In this document: positions 50,676-61,504 of the stretch, in pieces
How the letters are laid out: each line of letters starts with the position of its first letter
How positions within the stretch are numbered: the first letter of the stretch is position 1
DNA from: Allolobophora icterica
Lineage: Eukaryota; Annelida; Clitellata; Crassiclitellata; Lumbricidae
NCBI GenBank assembly: GCA_963556255.1
Contig: OY744613.1
Span: 49,995,745 to 50,059,744 of the forward strand
Length of the DNA: 64,000 nt
Direction of reading: 5' to 3'
Program-made: the position numbers and the translations under genes
Notes under the pieces: model-generated
What the model saw: the letters and a program-made list of their open reading frames with translations, nothing else
The model's database searches: none
Told to the model about the DNA's origin: nothing

Positions 50676-51038
50676 TTGTAATTGTAATTGTAACTGAACA
50701 TTTATATAGCGCCACTCAAATCAGCTTCGCTCTCGACCCGCATCACTGCCAGCACCGGCAAAAAAAAAGGTTTTCAAGCGTCTACAGTACTGAAGAGGAG
50801 AGAGGGCAAGAAGCTCTTGGCCGAGGAACAGAGGAAGACTGTTCCAAGCTGAAGGACCCACACAGGCAAAGCTCCTGGATTGGGCATTGGAAGAGTGCAT
50901 GTGAGGAACAACCACAAGGCCACGGGTCGAAGATCGCAAGGAGGCCCTCTCAAGCAAGGATGAAACCAGGGTTTTGAACTGAATTCTCAGTTGGGCAGGA
51001 AGCCAGTAGAGGGAGTGACGAATGAAGGCAGAGATGTG
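50676..51038 (-). mobile_element. LINE 3' fragment, left of the palindrome
   Basis: The minus strand encodes the C-terminal part of a CR1/L2-like reverse transcriptase: HSLYWLPAQLRIQFKTLV, SSTRGLVVVPHM, SFACVGPSAWNSLPLF and LKTFFF. It is followed by a GTGGCGCTATATAAATG 3' UTR and an (ATTACA)n tail. The upstream part of the same fragment is found at 60846-61165, so the 9.8-kb palindrome split one LINE copy. Confidence 0.88.
51033..51038. repeat. Target-site duplication of the palindromic element, left
   Basis: GATGTG precedes AGTAG. The identical GATGTG (60846-60851) follows CTACT. Only one copy fits the reading frame of the LINE that was entered (the His-Ile codons), which supports a true duplication. 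Confidence 0.88.
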
Positions 51039-51055
51039 AGTAGTTAAACAACGTT

Positions 51056-51311
51056 GGTTGATCGGAACACCTCTTAAATCGTAGGTAGGTTGATCGGAAC
51101 ACCTCTTAAATCGTAGGTAGGTTGATCGGAACACCTCTTAAATCGTAGGTAGGTTGATCGGAACACCTCTTAAATCGTAGGTAGGTTGATCGGAACACCT
51201 CTTAAATCCTAGGTTGGGTGATCGGAACGCCTCTTCAATCCTAGGTAGGTTGATCGGAACACCTCTTAAATCCTAGGTTGGTTGATCGGAATATCTCTTA
51301 AATCCTAGGTA
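51056..51311. repeat. 32-bp minisatellite, left arm
   Basis: About eight units of the form GGTTGATCGGAACACCTC plus TTAAATCGTAGGTA. Inner units carry CCTAGG instead of CGTAGG. The right arm has about seven units, the largest length difference between the outer arms. Confidence 0.92.
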
Positions 51312-51782
51312 GGTTTCTCGGACAGTCGAAATTAATTCTTTTAATTATATTTTAATATATTTTAATTATATTTGAACCCTAATTTGTACTCTTACACGAT
51401 TTAATTATCTTATTGGATCGTTTCACATGTTGAATAAACTTATTTCTTGTCGCAATTTTAAGTAGAGTCTACATTTAAATTATTTTGAACTTCACAAATT
51501 TGTATAGCGCCATATATATTTCTTGCAGCAATTTTTAAATAGCATCCTATAGTATATTTAATATAGTTTAATTATATTTAATTATATTTGAAACATAATT
51601 TGTACTCTTACACGACTTAGTTTAATTATTGAAACATTTCAGATGATGATTAAACATATTTCTTGCAGCAGTTTTAAGTAGAGCCTACATTTAAATTATT
51701 TTGAACTTCACCAATTTGTATAGCGCCATATATATTTCTTGCCGCAATTTTTTTAATATTTTAGATATTTTAGAATACACCA

Positions 51783-51848
51783 TAGCCGAGTGGTTAGCGT
51801 GTTGGACTATCAACCCAGAGGTTGGCGGTTCAAACCCCACCAGGGCAG
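51783..51848 (+). repeat. tRNA-like segment (SINE head or decayed tRNA), left arm
   Basis: TAGCCGAGTGGTTAGCG fits the internal A-box and GGTTCAAACCC the B-box of RNA polymerase III promoters, spaced as in a tRNA. The anticodon stem is imperfect and the acceptor stem does not pair well, so this is not called as a functional tRNA. A mirrored copy is in the right arm. Confidence 0.55.
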
Positions 51849-54800
51849 AAAATTTGAAGCCAAACTTCTTTTCAACCCCCAGTCAACTGAGATATGACTA
51901 ATATGAGGTAGAGATGGACCATCCCTCATATGAGGTAGAGATGGACCATCCCTCATATGCCGAGGCTAAGAAAATGAAGACGCTAACAGACTTTGCAGTA
52001 GATTCATAGAGAACTTCTGAAATATTTTGAACTATTCAAACATATCTCGTGTTGGTTGAGTGCGCGCAGCCTATAATTCTATACAACGGTCAGTCAAAAG
52101 ACCCAGCACGCACGAGTGAACATAGTTTAAAGCTCTTGTAGATGCAGTGACTAGACAGTTTCAAGGCATAGGCCTTTACACACACTCAAATATCTACAAA
52201 TATATACGCATGCACATACAAATACATATATATTCATCTTTGAAGTCCTATATATCGGCAATGACTCGACAAAATATGAGCCGTCGAGGGAGAGACCTGA
52301 GCACCAACTCTCATATGCAGAGGCTAAGAAAATGAAGTCGCTATCACTTCATGGACTGCTCTGACAACCGAAATGCTGACGTATACACTAAAATTTTAAA
52401 TGCAGATTACAAAAGACGTATGCGATAAACCTAAGATGTGCATGTGCAAATTGAATGAGCATCAAACTTTTGGTTTTCTATATTGCAAAGACATGCTGTG
52501 TGGACGTGGGACGAAATTTCTACAGTAAAATTATGATTTAGGTTGCTAAAATGGAAGATATAATGATTTGCATGGTAAAATGTCAGATGGCTTTGGACGC
52601 TCTGATGCTACAACTACAACTTTCACACTCCTAAGGAGTATGAAACATTGACTTGTATGATTAAGGTACAACAATTATTGTGAAACACCGATTCTTTTGA
52701 AGTTTTCTCTATCAACCTTCTGAAGTGTATATTCATAAGATGTTTGAAATACTGAACTATGCAGTAGAATTACAAATCTTATGGTGAAACATTGCATAGT
52801 TTGAACCCTTGTACACTAATTTCTAAATTTTTCGATTCCTAAGTTGTACGAAATACTGACATGCATTGTAAAATTTCAACAAGTAAGTTGAAAAATAAGC
52901 CAGCGCGGAAGACTTGTACACTAATTTGATTTGCATGGGACGATGAATTGCATGATTCAACTGCAACGCTTAGGATGAAACGTCGCACAGTTTTACATCT
53001 GACACACTAAATTCCGAATTCTCGACTCTGAACATGTATGAAATACCAACCTGTGCAGTAAAAATTTAAACATTTAGATTACTGAGACGTGCACCATGAA
53101 GATTTGAACGATAAAATTAAGACATTTACGTGTTCAAAGACATGATGAATGAGAGTTTAAGCTTGTGAATTTTAGTTTGTAAGACTGTTGAGAGCATGTG
53201 TGAGAGAGAAGAGGGAGAGAGAGGAAGAGGGAGAGGAAGAGAGAGAAGAGGTTTTATGGTAAAAGTCTTACTTTCTATGATAGTTTGTTCACTAAAATGT
53301 CAAATTTTAAGTTTGGCAGACACATGCAACGATAGTTTGAATGCTAAACATACAATTGATACATTGCAAAGATTGTGATTGCAGTGGTTTTTATACCAGT
53401 TGACAACTTTAAGACTGTAAGGTTGTTGAAACGAAGATTTTTTAGTTTGAGAAGTTCATTAACAGGATAAAATTTTCTTTCGATAGATGTGTGAGACGAA
53501 TGTTAGCTTATGAATTTTAGTTTGTAAGACTGTTGAGAGCATGTGTGAGAGAGAGGAAGAGCGCGAGAGAAGAGGTTTTAGGGTAAAAGGCTTAATTTCT
53601 ACGCTAGTTTGTTCACTAAAACATCAACTTTTAAGTTCGACAGACACATGCGACGATAGTTTGAATGCTAAACTTACAATTGATACTTTGCAAAGACTGT
53701 GATTGCAGTGGGTTTTACAGTGGATTTTACCCTAGGTGACAACTTTAAGACTGTAAGGTGAGCGAACCGAAGGTTTTTAGTTTGAGAAGTTCATTAACAT
53801 GATAAAATTTTCTTTCGATAGATGAGTGAGACGAATGTTCTCATTATAAAGTTGTTGCATGGTCTGATGAGGTAGTTAGAGTGGAGGTTCATATTGTAAA
53901 AATTACACATTTTAGACTGGATAGATGCTGATAAGATTAAGTCTTTCCACACTGTACAGCCAAATGTGCTAATTTCCACACCAACATACCAAACTTTTAG
54001 TCTGCGAAGACGCAGGACTTGTGAGCCTACAGGCTAAATGACAAGTTTTTGCTACAAAGATACCGCTGTTGAAGGTTTGCTAACGTCTTTCACGTTTGCA
54101 TATTCAGTTGGATTGAGAGTTTACTTATAAAACTTAGGACTTGCAAGTTGCATGAAGGATTTCTACAGTAAAATGTCGACTTTTAACATGTGAAGCCGCA
54201 AGATGTAGAGCTAAAATGAGACCGTTTATGTTACAAAGATGTGCAAGACATTGCAAAGTGTCATCTCTTATGAGGCAAAGTCTGCTGAGAAGAGAGCAAA
54301 CACACAATTTTTGGAATGCAGAGACGCCTACGAGGTGAGAAACTGAGGTGTTTTAGGAGAGCTGTCATGAAGGTTTGCAGAGTAAAATGTGAGCTTTTGA
54401 GTTCCACGAGCGCTGGGCAGGGTGATTTCTATACTAAAATTTACAACTTTCTTCGGTTCAGCGAAAGATTTGCACGCTGATTTGCGTGTTTTAGCTGATC
54501 AACTTGGTGAAATATTAGCATGGAAAGGTTTAGATATCGATCCATATGGCATGCACGGCTGCATTGCCCAACATTTTACATACACAGGTTTGGATGTAGA
54601 CGTGTCCAGTTAGCGAACTCTTGCACAAATTTTGAGTTAAAATATCAAAACTTATGAAAAAGAATGTGCAGGTCTATGCGACTGGATGATGTTTTAAAGG
54701 TTTGAACGCTTGAAAGTAAAGCTAATTGACAAGCTGAGCTCGCATTCGCACGGTTTTGGTTATGTCGTGGAACGGATGTATAAGCGGATTTGTGGAAACT

Positions 54801-55439
54801 TAAAGTTTTTGACTGAAATGTAGTTGAAATTGTACATCTTTTCATGATGGAACTGAAGCAGATGAGAGTTCTAACGGATAGAGTATGAGACATGTGATTG
54901 CAACTTGTGTGAACAGAGTGATTTCCTTTGGGATGCATGTTGCATTTTCAGAGAATTCTGAAGTTGTCATATTATTTCTAGCTGAAGTTTATTCCTAGAG
55001 GTGATTTGTAGGATGCAGCAATTGAAGTACACTTGTAAAACATTTAACATGACTTGTGCAGTTTGGAAAAATTTGGATGTTGGCTCTAGCAAAGCGTTGG
55101 AGCGCCAATTTGATAGAAAACGAGAGGTTTCGCGTGAGAGGAGTGAAAGGTACAGATTTTCTATAGACCTGCAACTTTGCATATTTTCGTTCTCAGGAGT
55201 TTTTCAATTGCATGCAAAATAACTAAATACTCAAAGACACGAGATGTAGGTTAAAAGTTGATTTATTTCAATAATACAGCTTCACAACTTCTATGCCGAG
55301 TCACAAAATTTTCTTTGACAGGCTCTTGCAGCATATGAAAATCTATGCTCTATGTGCAGACTTGACAGATTTATTGAACATAATAGTATGCTAAATTAGT
55401 CTCATCAGTATAGTTCCGCACATGCTCAATTTATTTCAA

Positions 55440-56470
55440 AGTTTAAAAATTTAAGTTTGAGAAATTTAAGTTTGAAAAAATTTAAGTTTAAAAAAAAAAA
55501 TTTTAAGTTTGAGAAATTTAAGTTTGAAAAAATGTAAGTTTGAAACATTTCAGTTTGAAAATTTTTCAGTTTGACAAAAATTTAAGTTTGAAAAATTTTC
55601 AGTTTGACAAAAATTTAAGTTTGAAAAATTTTCAGTTTGACAAAAATTTAAGTTTGAAAAATTTCAAAGTTTAAAAATGTGAGTTTGAAAAATTTGAGGT
55701 TGAAACATTTCAATTTCAAAAGTCTTCAGTTTGAAAAATTTTCAGTTGACAAAAATTTAAGTTTGAAAAATTTCAAAGTTTAAAAATGTGAGTTTGAAAA
55801 ATTTGAGGTTGAAACATTTCAGTTTCAAAAGTTTTAAGTTTGAAAAATTTATGTTTGAAAAATTTTCAGTTGACAAAAATTTAAGTTTGAAAAATTTCAA
55901 AGTTTAAAAATGTGAGTTTGAAAAATTTGAGGTTGAAACATTTCAGTTTCAAAAGTTTTAAGTTTGAAAAATTTATGTTTGAAAAATTTTCAGATTGAAA
56001 AATTTCAAAGTTTAAAAATGTGAGTTTGAAAAATTTTCAGTTCAAACATTTCAGTTTGAAAAGTTTTCAGTTTGAAACTGAAATGTTTGAACTGAAAATT
56101 TCTCAAACTCAAATTTTTAAACTTTGAAATTTTTCAAGCTGAAAATTTTTCGAACATAAATTTTTCAAACTGAAAACTTTTCAAACTGAAAGACTTTTGA
56201 AATTGAAATGTTTCAACCTCAAATTTTTCAAACTCACATTTTTAAACTTTGAAATTTTTCAAACTTAAATTTTTGTCAAACTGAAAATTTTTCAAACTTA
56301 AATTTTTGTCAAACTGAAAATTTTTCAAACTTAAATTTTTGTCAAACTGAAAAATTTTCAAACTGAAATGTTTCAAACTTACATTTTTTCAAACTTAAAT
56401 TTCTCAAACTTAAAATTTTTTTTTTTAAACTTAAATTTTTTCAAACTTAAATTTCTCAAACTTAAATTTT
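55440..56470. repeat. AT-rich centre of the palindrome, tandem TTTGAAAAATTT units
   Basis: Units such as AAGTTTGAAAAATTTCAAAG and CAGTTTGACAAAAATTTAAG repeat irregularly, then turn into their complement. The exact turning point is the 17-bp spacer 56058-56074. The left half is about 200 bp longer than the right, so repeat number has changed since the palindrome formed. Confidence 0.85.
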
Positions 56471-59400
56471 TAAACTTTGAAATAAATTGAGCATGTGCGG
56501 AACTATACTGATGAGACTAATTTAGCATACTATTATGTTCAATAAATCTGTCAAGTCTGCACATAGAGCATAGATTTTCATATGCTGCAAGAGCCTGTCA
56601 AAGAAAATTTTGTGACTCGGCATAGAAGTTGTGAAGCTGTATTATTGAAATAAATCAACTTTTAACCTACATCTCGTGTCTTTGAGTATTTAGTTATTTT
56701 GCATGCAATTGAAAAACTCCTGAGAACGAAAATATGCAAAGTTGCAGGTCTATAGAAAATCTGTACCTTTCACTCCTCTCACGCGAAACCTCTCGTTTTC
56801 TATCAAATTGGCGCTCCAACGCTTTGCTAGAGCCAACATCCAAATTTTTCCAAACTGCACAAGTCATGTTAAATGTTTTACAAGTGTACTTCAATTGCTG
56901 CATCCTACAAATCACCTCTAGGAATAAACTTCAGCTAGAAATAATATGACAACTTCAGAATTCTCTGAAAATGCAACATGCATCCCAAAGGAAATCACTC
57001 TGTTCACACAAGTTGCAATCACATGTCTCATACTCTATCCGTTAGAACTCTCATCTGCTTCAGTTCCATCATGAAAAGATGTACAATTTCAACTACATTT
57101 CAGTCAAAAACTTTAAGTTTCCACAAATCCGCTTATACATCCGTTCCACGACATAACCAAAACCGTGCGAATGCGAGCTCAGCTTGTCAATTAGCTTTAC
57201 TTTCAAGCGTTCAAACCTTTAAAACATCATCCAGTCGCATAGACCTGCACATTCTTTTTCATAAGTTTTGATATTTTAACGCAAAATTTGTGCAAGAGTT
57301 CGCTAACTGGACACGTCTACATCCAAACCTGTGTATGTAAAATGTTGGGCAATGCAGCCGTGCATGCCATATGGATCGATATCTAAACCTTTCCATGCTA
57401 ATATTTCACCAAGTTGATCAGCTAAAACACGCAAATCAGCGTGCAAATCTTTCGCTGAACCGAAGAAAGTTGTAAATTTTAGTATAGAAATCACCCTGCC
57501 CAGCGCTCGTGGAACTCAAAAGCTCACATTTTACTCTGCAAACCTTCATGACAGCTCTCCTAAAACACCTAAGTTTCTCACCTCGTAGGCGTCTCTGCAT
57601 TCCAAAAATTGTGTGTTTGCTCTCTTCTCAGCAGACTTTGCCTCATAAGAGATGACACTTTGCAATGTCTTGCACATCTTTGTAACATAAACGGTCTCAT
57701 TTTAGCTCTACATCTTGCGGCTTCACATGTTAAAAGTCGACATTTTACTGTAGAAATCCTTCATGCAACTTGCAAGTCCTAAGTTTTATAAGTAAACTCT
57801 CAATCCAACTGAATATGCAAACGTGAAAGACGTTAGCAAACCTTCAACAGCGGTATCTTTGTAGCAAAAACTTGTCATTTAGCCTGTAGGCTCACAAGTC
57901 CTGCGTCTTCGCAGACTAAAAGTTTGGTATGTTGGTGTGGAAATTAGCACATTTGGCTGTACAGTGTGGAAAGACTTAATCTTATCAGCATCTATCCAGT
58001 CTAAAATGTGTAATTTTTACAATATGAACCTCCACTCTAACTACCTCATCAGACCATGCAACAACTTTATAATGAGAACATTCGTCTCACTCATCTATCG
58101 AAAGAAAATTTTATCATGTTAATGAACTTCTCAAACTAAAAACCTTCGGTTCGCTCACCTTACAGTCTTAAAGTTGTCACCTAGGGTAAAATCCACTGTA
58201 AAACCCACTGCAATCACAGTCTTTGCAAAGTATCAATTGTAAGTTTAGCATTCAAACTATCGTCGCATGTGTCTGTCGAACTTAAAAGTTGATGTTTTAG
58301 TGAACAAACTAGCGTAGAAATTAAGCCTTTTACCCTAAAACCTCTTCTCTCGCGCTCTTCCTCTCTCTCACACATGCTCTCAACAGTCTTACAAACTAAA
58401 ATTCATAAGCTAACATTCGTCTCACACATCTATCGAAAGAAAATTTTATCCTGTTAATGAACTTCTCAAACTAAAAAATCTTCGTTTCAACAACCTTACA
58501 GTCTTAAAGTTGTCAACTGGTATAAAAACCACTGCAATCACAATCTTTGCAATGTATCAATTGTATGTTTAGCATTCAAACTATCGTTGCATGTGTCTGC
58601 CAAACTTAAAATTTGACATTTTAGTGAACAAACTATCATAGAAAGTAAGACTTTTACCATAAAACCTCTTCTCTCTCTTCCTCTCCCTCTTCCTCTCTCT
58701 CCCTCTTCTCTCTCACACATGCTCTCAACAGTCTTACAAACTAAAATTCACAAGCTTAAACTCTCATTCATCATGTCTTTGAACACGTAAATGTCTTAAT
58801 TTTATCGTTCAAATCTTCATGGTGCACGTCTCAGTAATCTAAATGTTTAAATTTTTACTGCACAGGTTGGTATTTCATACATGTTCAGAGTCGAGAATTC
58901 GGAATTTAGTGTGTCAGATGTAAAACTGTGCGACGTTTCATCCTAAGCGTTGCAGTTGAATCATGCAATTCATCGTCCCATGCAAATCAAATTAGTGTAC
59001 AAGTCTTCCGCGCTGGCTTATTTTTCAACTTACTTGTTGAAATTTTACAATGCATGTCAGTATTTCGTACAACTTAGGAATCGAAAAATTTAGAAATTAG
59101 TGTACAAGGGTTCAAACTATGCAATGTTTCACCATAAGATTTGTAATTCTACTGCATAGTTCAGTATTTCAAACATCTTATGAATATACACTTCAGAAGG
59201 TTGATAGAGAAAACTTCAAAAGAATCGGTGTTTCACAATAATTGTTGTACCTTAATCATACAAGTCAATGTTTCATACTCCTTAGGAGTGTGAAAGTTGT
59301 AGTTGTAGCATCAGAGCGTCCAAAGCCATCTGACATTTTACCATGCAAATCATTATATCTTCCATTTTAGCAACCTAAATCATAATTTTACTGTAGAAAT

Positions 59401-60845
59401 TTCGTCCCACGTCCACACAGCATGTCTTTGCAATATAGAAAACCAAAAGTTTGATGCTCATTCAATTTGCACATGCACATCTTAGGTTTATCGCATACGT
59501 CTTTTGTAATCTGCATTTAAAATTTTAGTGTATACGTCAGCATTTCGGTTGTCAGAGCAGTCCATGAAGTGATAGCGACTTCATTTTCTTAGCCTCTGCA
59601 TATGAGAGTTGGTGCTCAGGTCTCTCCCTCGAGGGCTCATATTTTGTCGAGTCATTGCCGATATATAGGACTTCAAAGATGAATATATATGTATTTGTAT
59701 GTGCATGCGTATATATTTGTAGATATTTGAGTGTGTGTAAAGGCCTATGCCTTGAAACTGTCTAGTCACTGCATCTACAAGAGCTTTAAACTATGTTCAC
59801 TCGTGCGTGCTGGGTCTTTTGACTGACCGTTGTATAGAATTATAGGCTGCGCGCACTCAACCAACACGAGATATGTTTGAATAGTTCAAAATATTTCAGA
59901 AGTTCTCTATGAATCTACTGCAAAGTCTGTTAGCGTCTTCATTTTCTTAGCCTCGGCATATGAGGGATGGTCCATCTCTACCTCATATGAGGGATGGTCC
60001 ATCTCTACCTCATATTAGTCATATCTCAGTTGACTGGGGGTTGAAAAGAAGTTTGGCTTCAAATTTTCTGCCCTGGTGGGGTTTGAACCGCCAACCTCTG
60101 GGTTGATAGTCCAACACGCTAACCACTCGGCTATGGTGTATTCTAAAATATCTAAAATATTAAAAAAATTGCGGCAAGAAATATATATGGCGCTATACAA
60201 ATTGGTGAAGTTCAAAATAATTTAAATGTAGGCTCTACTTAAAACTGCTGCAAGAAATATGTTTAATCATCATCTGAAATGTTTCAATAATTAAACTAAG
60301 TCGTGTAAGAGTACAAATTATGTTTCAAATATAATTAAATATAATTAAACTATATTAAATATACTATAGGATGCTATTTAAAAATTGCTGCAAGAAATAT
60401 ATATGGCGCTATACAAATTGGTGAAGTTCAAAATAATTTAAATGTAGACTCTACTTAAAATTGCGACAAGAAATAAGTTTATTCAACATGTGAAACGATC
60501 CAATAAGATAATTAAATCGTGTAAGAGTACAAATTAGGGTTCAAATATAATTAAAATATATTAAAATATAATTAAAAGAATTAATTTCGACTGTCCGAGA
60601 AACCTACCTAGGATTTAAGAGATATTCCGATCAACCAACCTAGGATTTAAGAGGTGTTCCGATCAACCTACCTAGGATTGAAGAGGCGTTCCGATCACCC
60701 AACCTAGGATTTAAGAGGTGTTCCGATCAACCTACCTACGATTTAAGAGGTGTTCCGATCAACCTACCTACGATTTAAGAGGTGTTCCGATCAACCTACC
60801 TACGATTTAAGAGGTGTTCCGATCAACCAACGTTGTTTAACTACT
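56075..60845 (-). repeat. Right arm of the palindrome
   Basis: Inverted copy of the left arm. Paired positions sum to 111916 over most of the arm (for example 53196 with 58720, 51701 with 60215), showing almost no indels across kilobases. Substitutions are rare, for example one Arg/Pro codon difference near 52280/59630. Confidence 0.92.
60068..60133 (-). repeat. tRNA-like segment, right arm
   Basis: Inverted copy of 51783-51848 with the same A-box and B-box. See that entry for the limits of the call. Confidence 0.55.
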
Positions 60846-61165
60846 GATGTGGGAAAACTTAGGAATATCACCTATAATCCGAGCAGCAGCATCAAGAATA
60901 GATTGAAGTTTGTGCATATTGGAGGAGGAAAGGCCAATGTACACAGCATTGGCAAAGTCCAGATCAAAGCGTGGACCAGTGTATTCACAGTGCGCACCAA
61001 AAGATACCTGCGGATGTATCGAAGCTGGCATAGATGATAAAAACAAGATCGGAAAGCAAGGTTAACTTGATCAGTGAAGGAAAGTATAGGATCGAGGACG
61101 AACAGAGGAGGAGAACTGAATGAGGGAACCTGAGATAGGTTACATGATACACAGGCACTCAGTCT
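60846..61165 (-). mobile_element. LINE reverse transcriptase fragment, right of the palindrome
   Basis: The minus strand reads LSFTDQVNLAFRSCFYHL, then RRYLLVRTVNTLVHALI and LQSILDAAARIIGDIPK, in two frames. It is paralogous to 739-1160. Its 3' continuation is at 50676-51038 beyond the palindrome. The first six bases are the right target duplication (GATGTG). Confidence 0.82.
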
Positions 61166-61504
61166 TCGCATTTACCGGTACCAATGTTTTAATCCTGTTT
61201 GGGGTATTAAAATGATTTCACAATTGTTGTTTGAAGAACTGTATCCGGATAATGTCTTCTGAATTAAAACCTATGCATGATTTTATATTAAGTCTAGAAA
61301 ATTTGCTTAATCATTTCTACAGTAATTTTACATGTTTAGATAAAAGAATTTGTCATGTTGTTTTTACAGGAATAGGTTTCATTGGACAAAAAGGAATTTA
61401 TAATTCATATCTCAAAGTACTGTGAAAAATCTGAGTAAGAGAATAAAAATAAAGGAACATGTTCATTATAAGACGTAAGTCGTTTCACAAAAAGACAAAA
61501 TGAC
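61166..61504. other. Upstream region of zinc-finger gene 2; unoccupied site of Polinton A
   Basis: It matches 1161-1212 joined to 39234-39428. At about 61305-61310 it reads TTGCTTAATC without any insert, giving the empty target of Polinton A. No gene is seen. Confidence 0.7.

Larger units (their letters stand above)
51039..56057 (+). repeat. Left arm of the palindrome
   Basis: The arm contains, from the outside in: a 32-bp minisatellite of about eight units; AT-rich DNA with a TTGTATAGCGCCATATATAT motif repeated twice; a tRNA-like segment; unique sequence with many short frames; two similar purine-rich GAGA tracts (53210-53250, 53540-53575) within a direct repeat of about 330 bp; and an AT-rich tandem-repeat centre from 55440. 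No gene is supported. Confidence 0.9.
51039..60845. mobile_element. Giant palindromic (foldback) element with Polinton-type ends
   Basis: A 9.8-kb near-perfect inverted repeat beginning AGTAGTTAAACAACGTTG and ending with its complement, CAACGTTGTTTAACTACT. It is flanked by a 6-bp duplication and inserted in a LINE. Both Polintons in this window also begin AGTAG and end CTAC(T), with 5-6 bp duplications. The arms are about 4.8-5.0 kb and nearly identical; short frames in one arm recur in the other with almost no change. I recognise no Polinton gene or any other coding sequence in it. It is best described as a non-autonomous foldback element that may use Polinton integrase. An inverted duplication after insertion is the alternative. 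Confidence 0.8.

Noticed and set aside
51056..51311. Regular 32-bp repeats that could suggest a CRISPR array
   Set aside because: The units are directly adjacent with no unique spacers, and the setting is animal DNA; it is a minisatellite.
51783..51848. Functional tRNA gene
   Set aside because: The A and B boxes fit, but anticodon and acceptor stems do not pair well; a SINE head or decayed tRNA is likelier.
51701..51901. 66-aa frame in the palindrome arm containing WLACWTINPEVGGSNPT
   Set aside because: It is the translation of the tRNA-like segment, a known false protein.
53196..58720. Short frames mirrored in both palindrome arms, as conserved genes
   Set aside because: Their identity follows from the palindrome itself and is no evidence of coding; no domains or start context support them.
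51039..60845. Assembly artefact as the explanation of the palindrome
   Set aside because: Not excluded, but the exact 6-bp duplication, differing flanks, unequal minisatellite number and rare substitutions between arms argue against a simple sequencing foldback.
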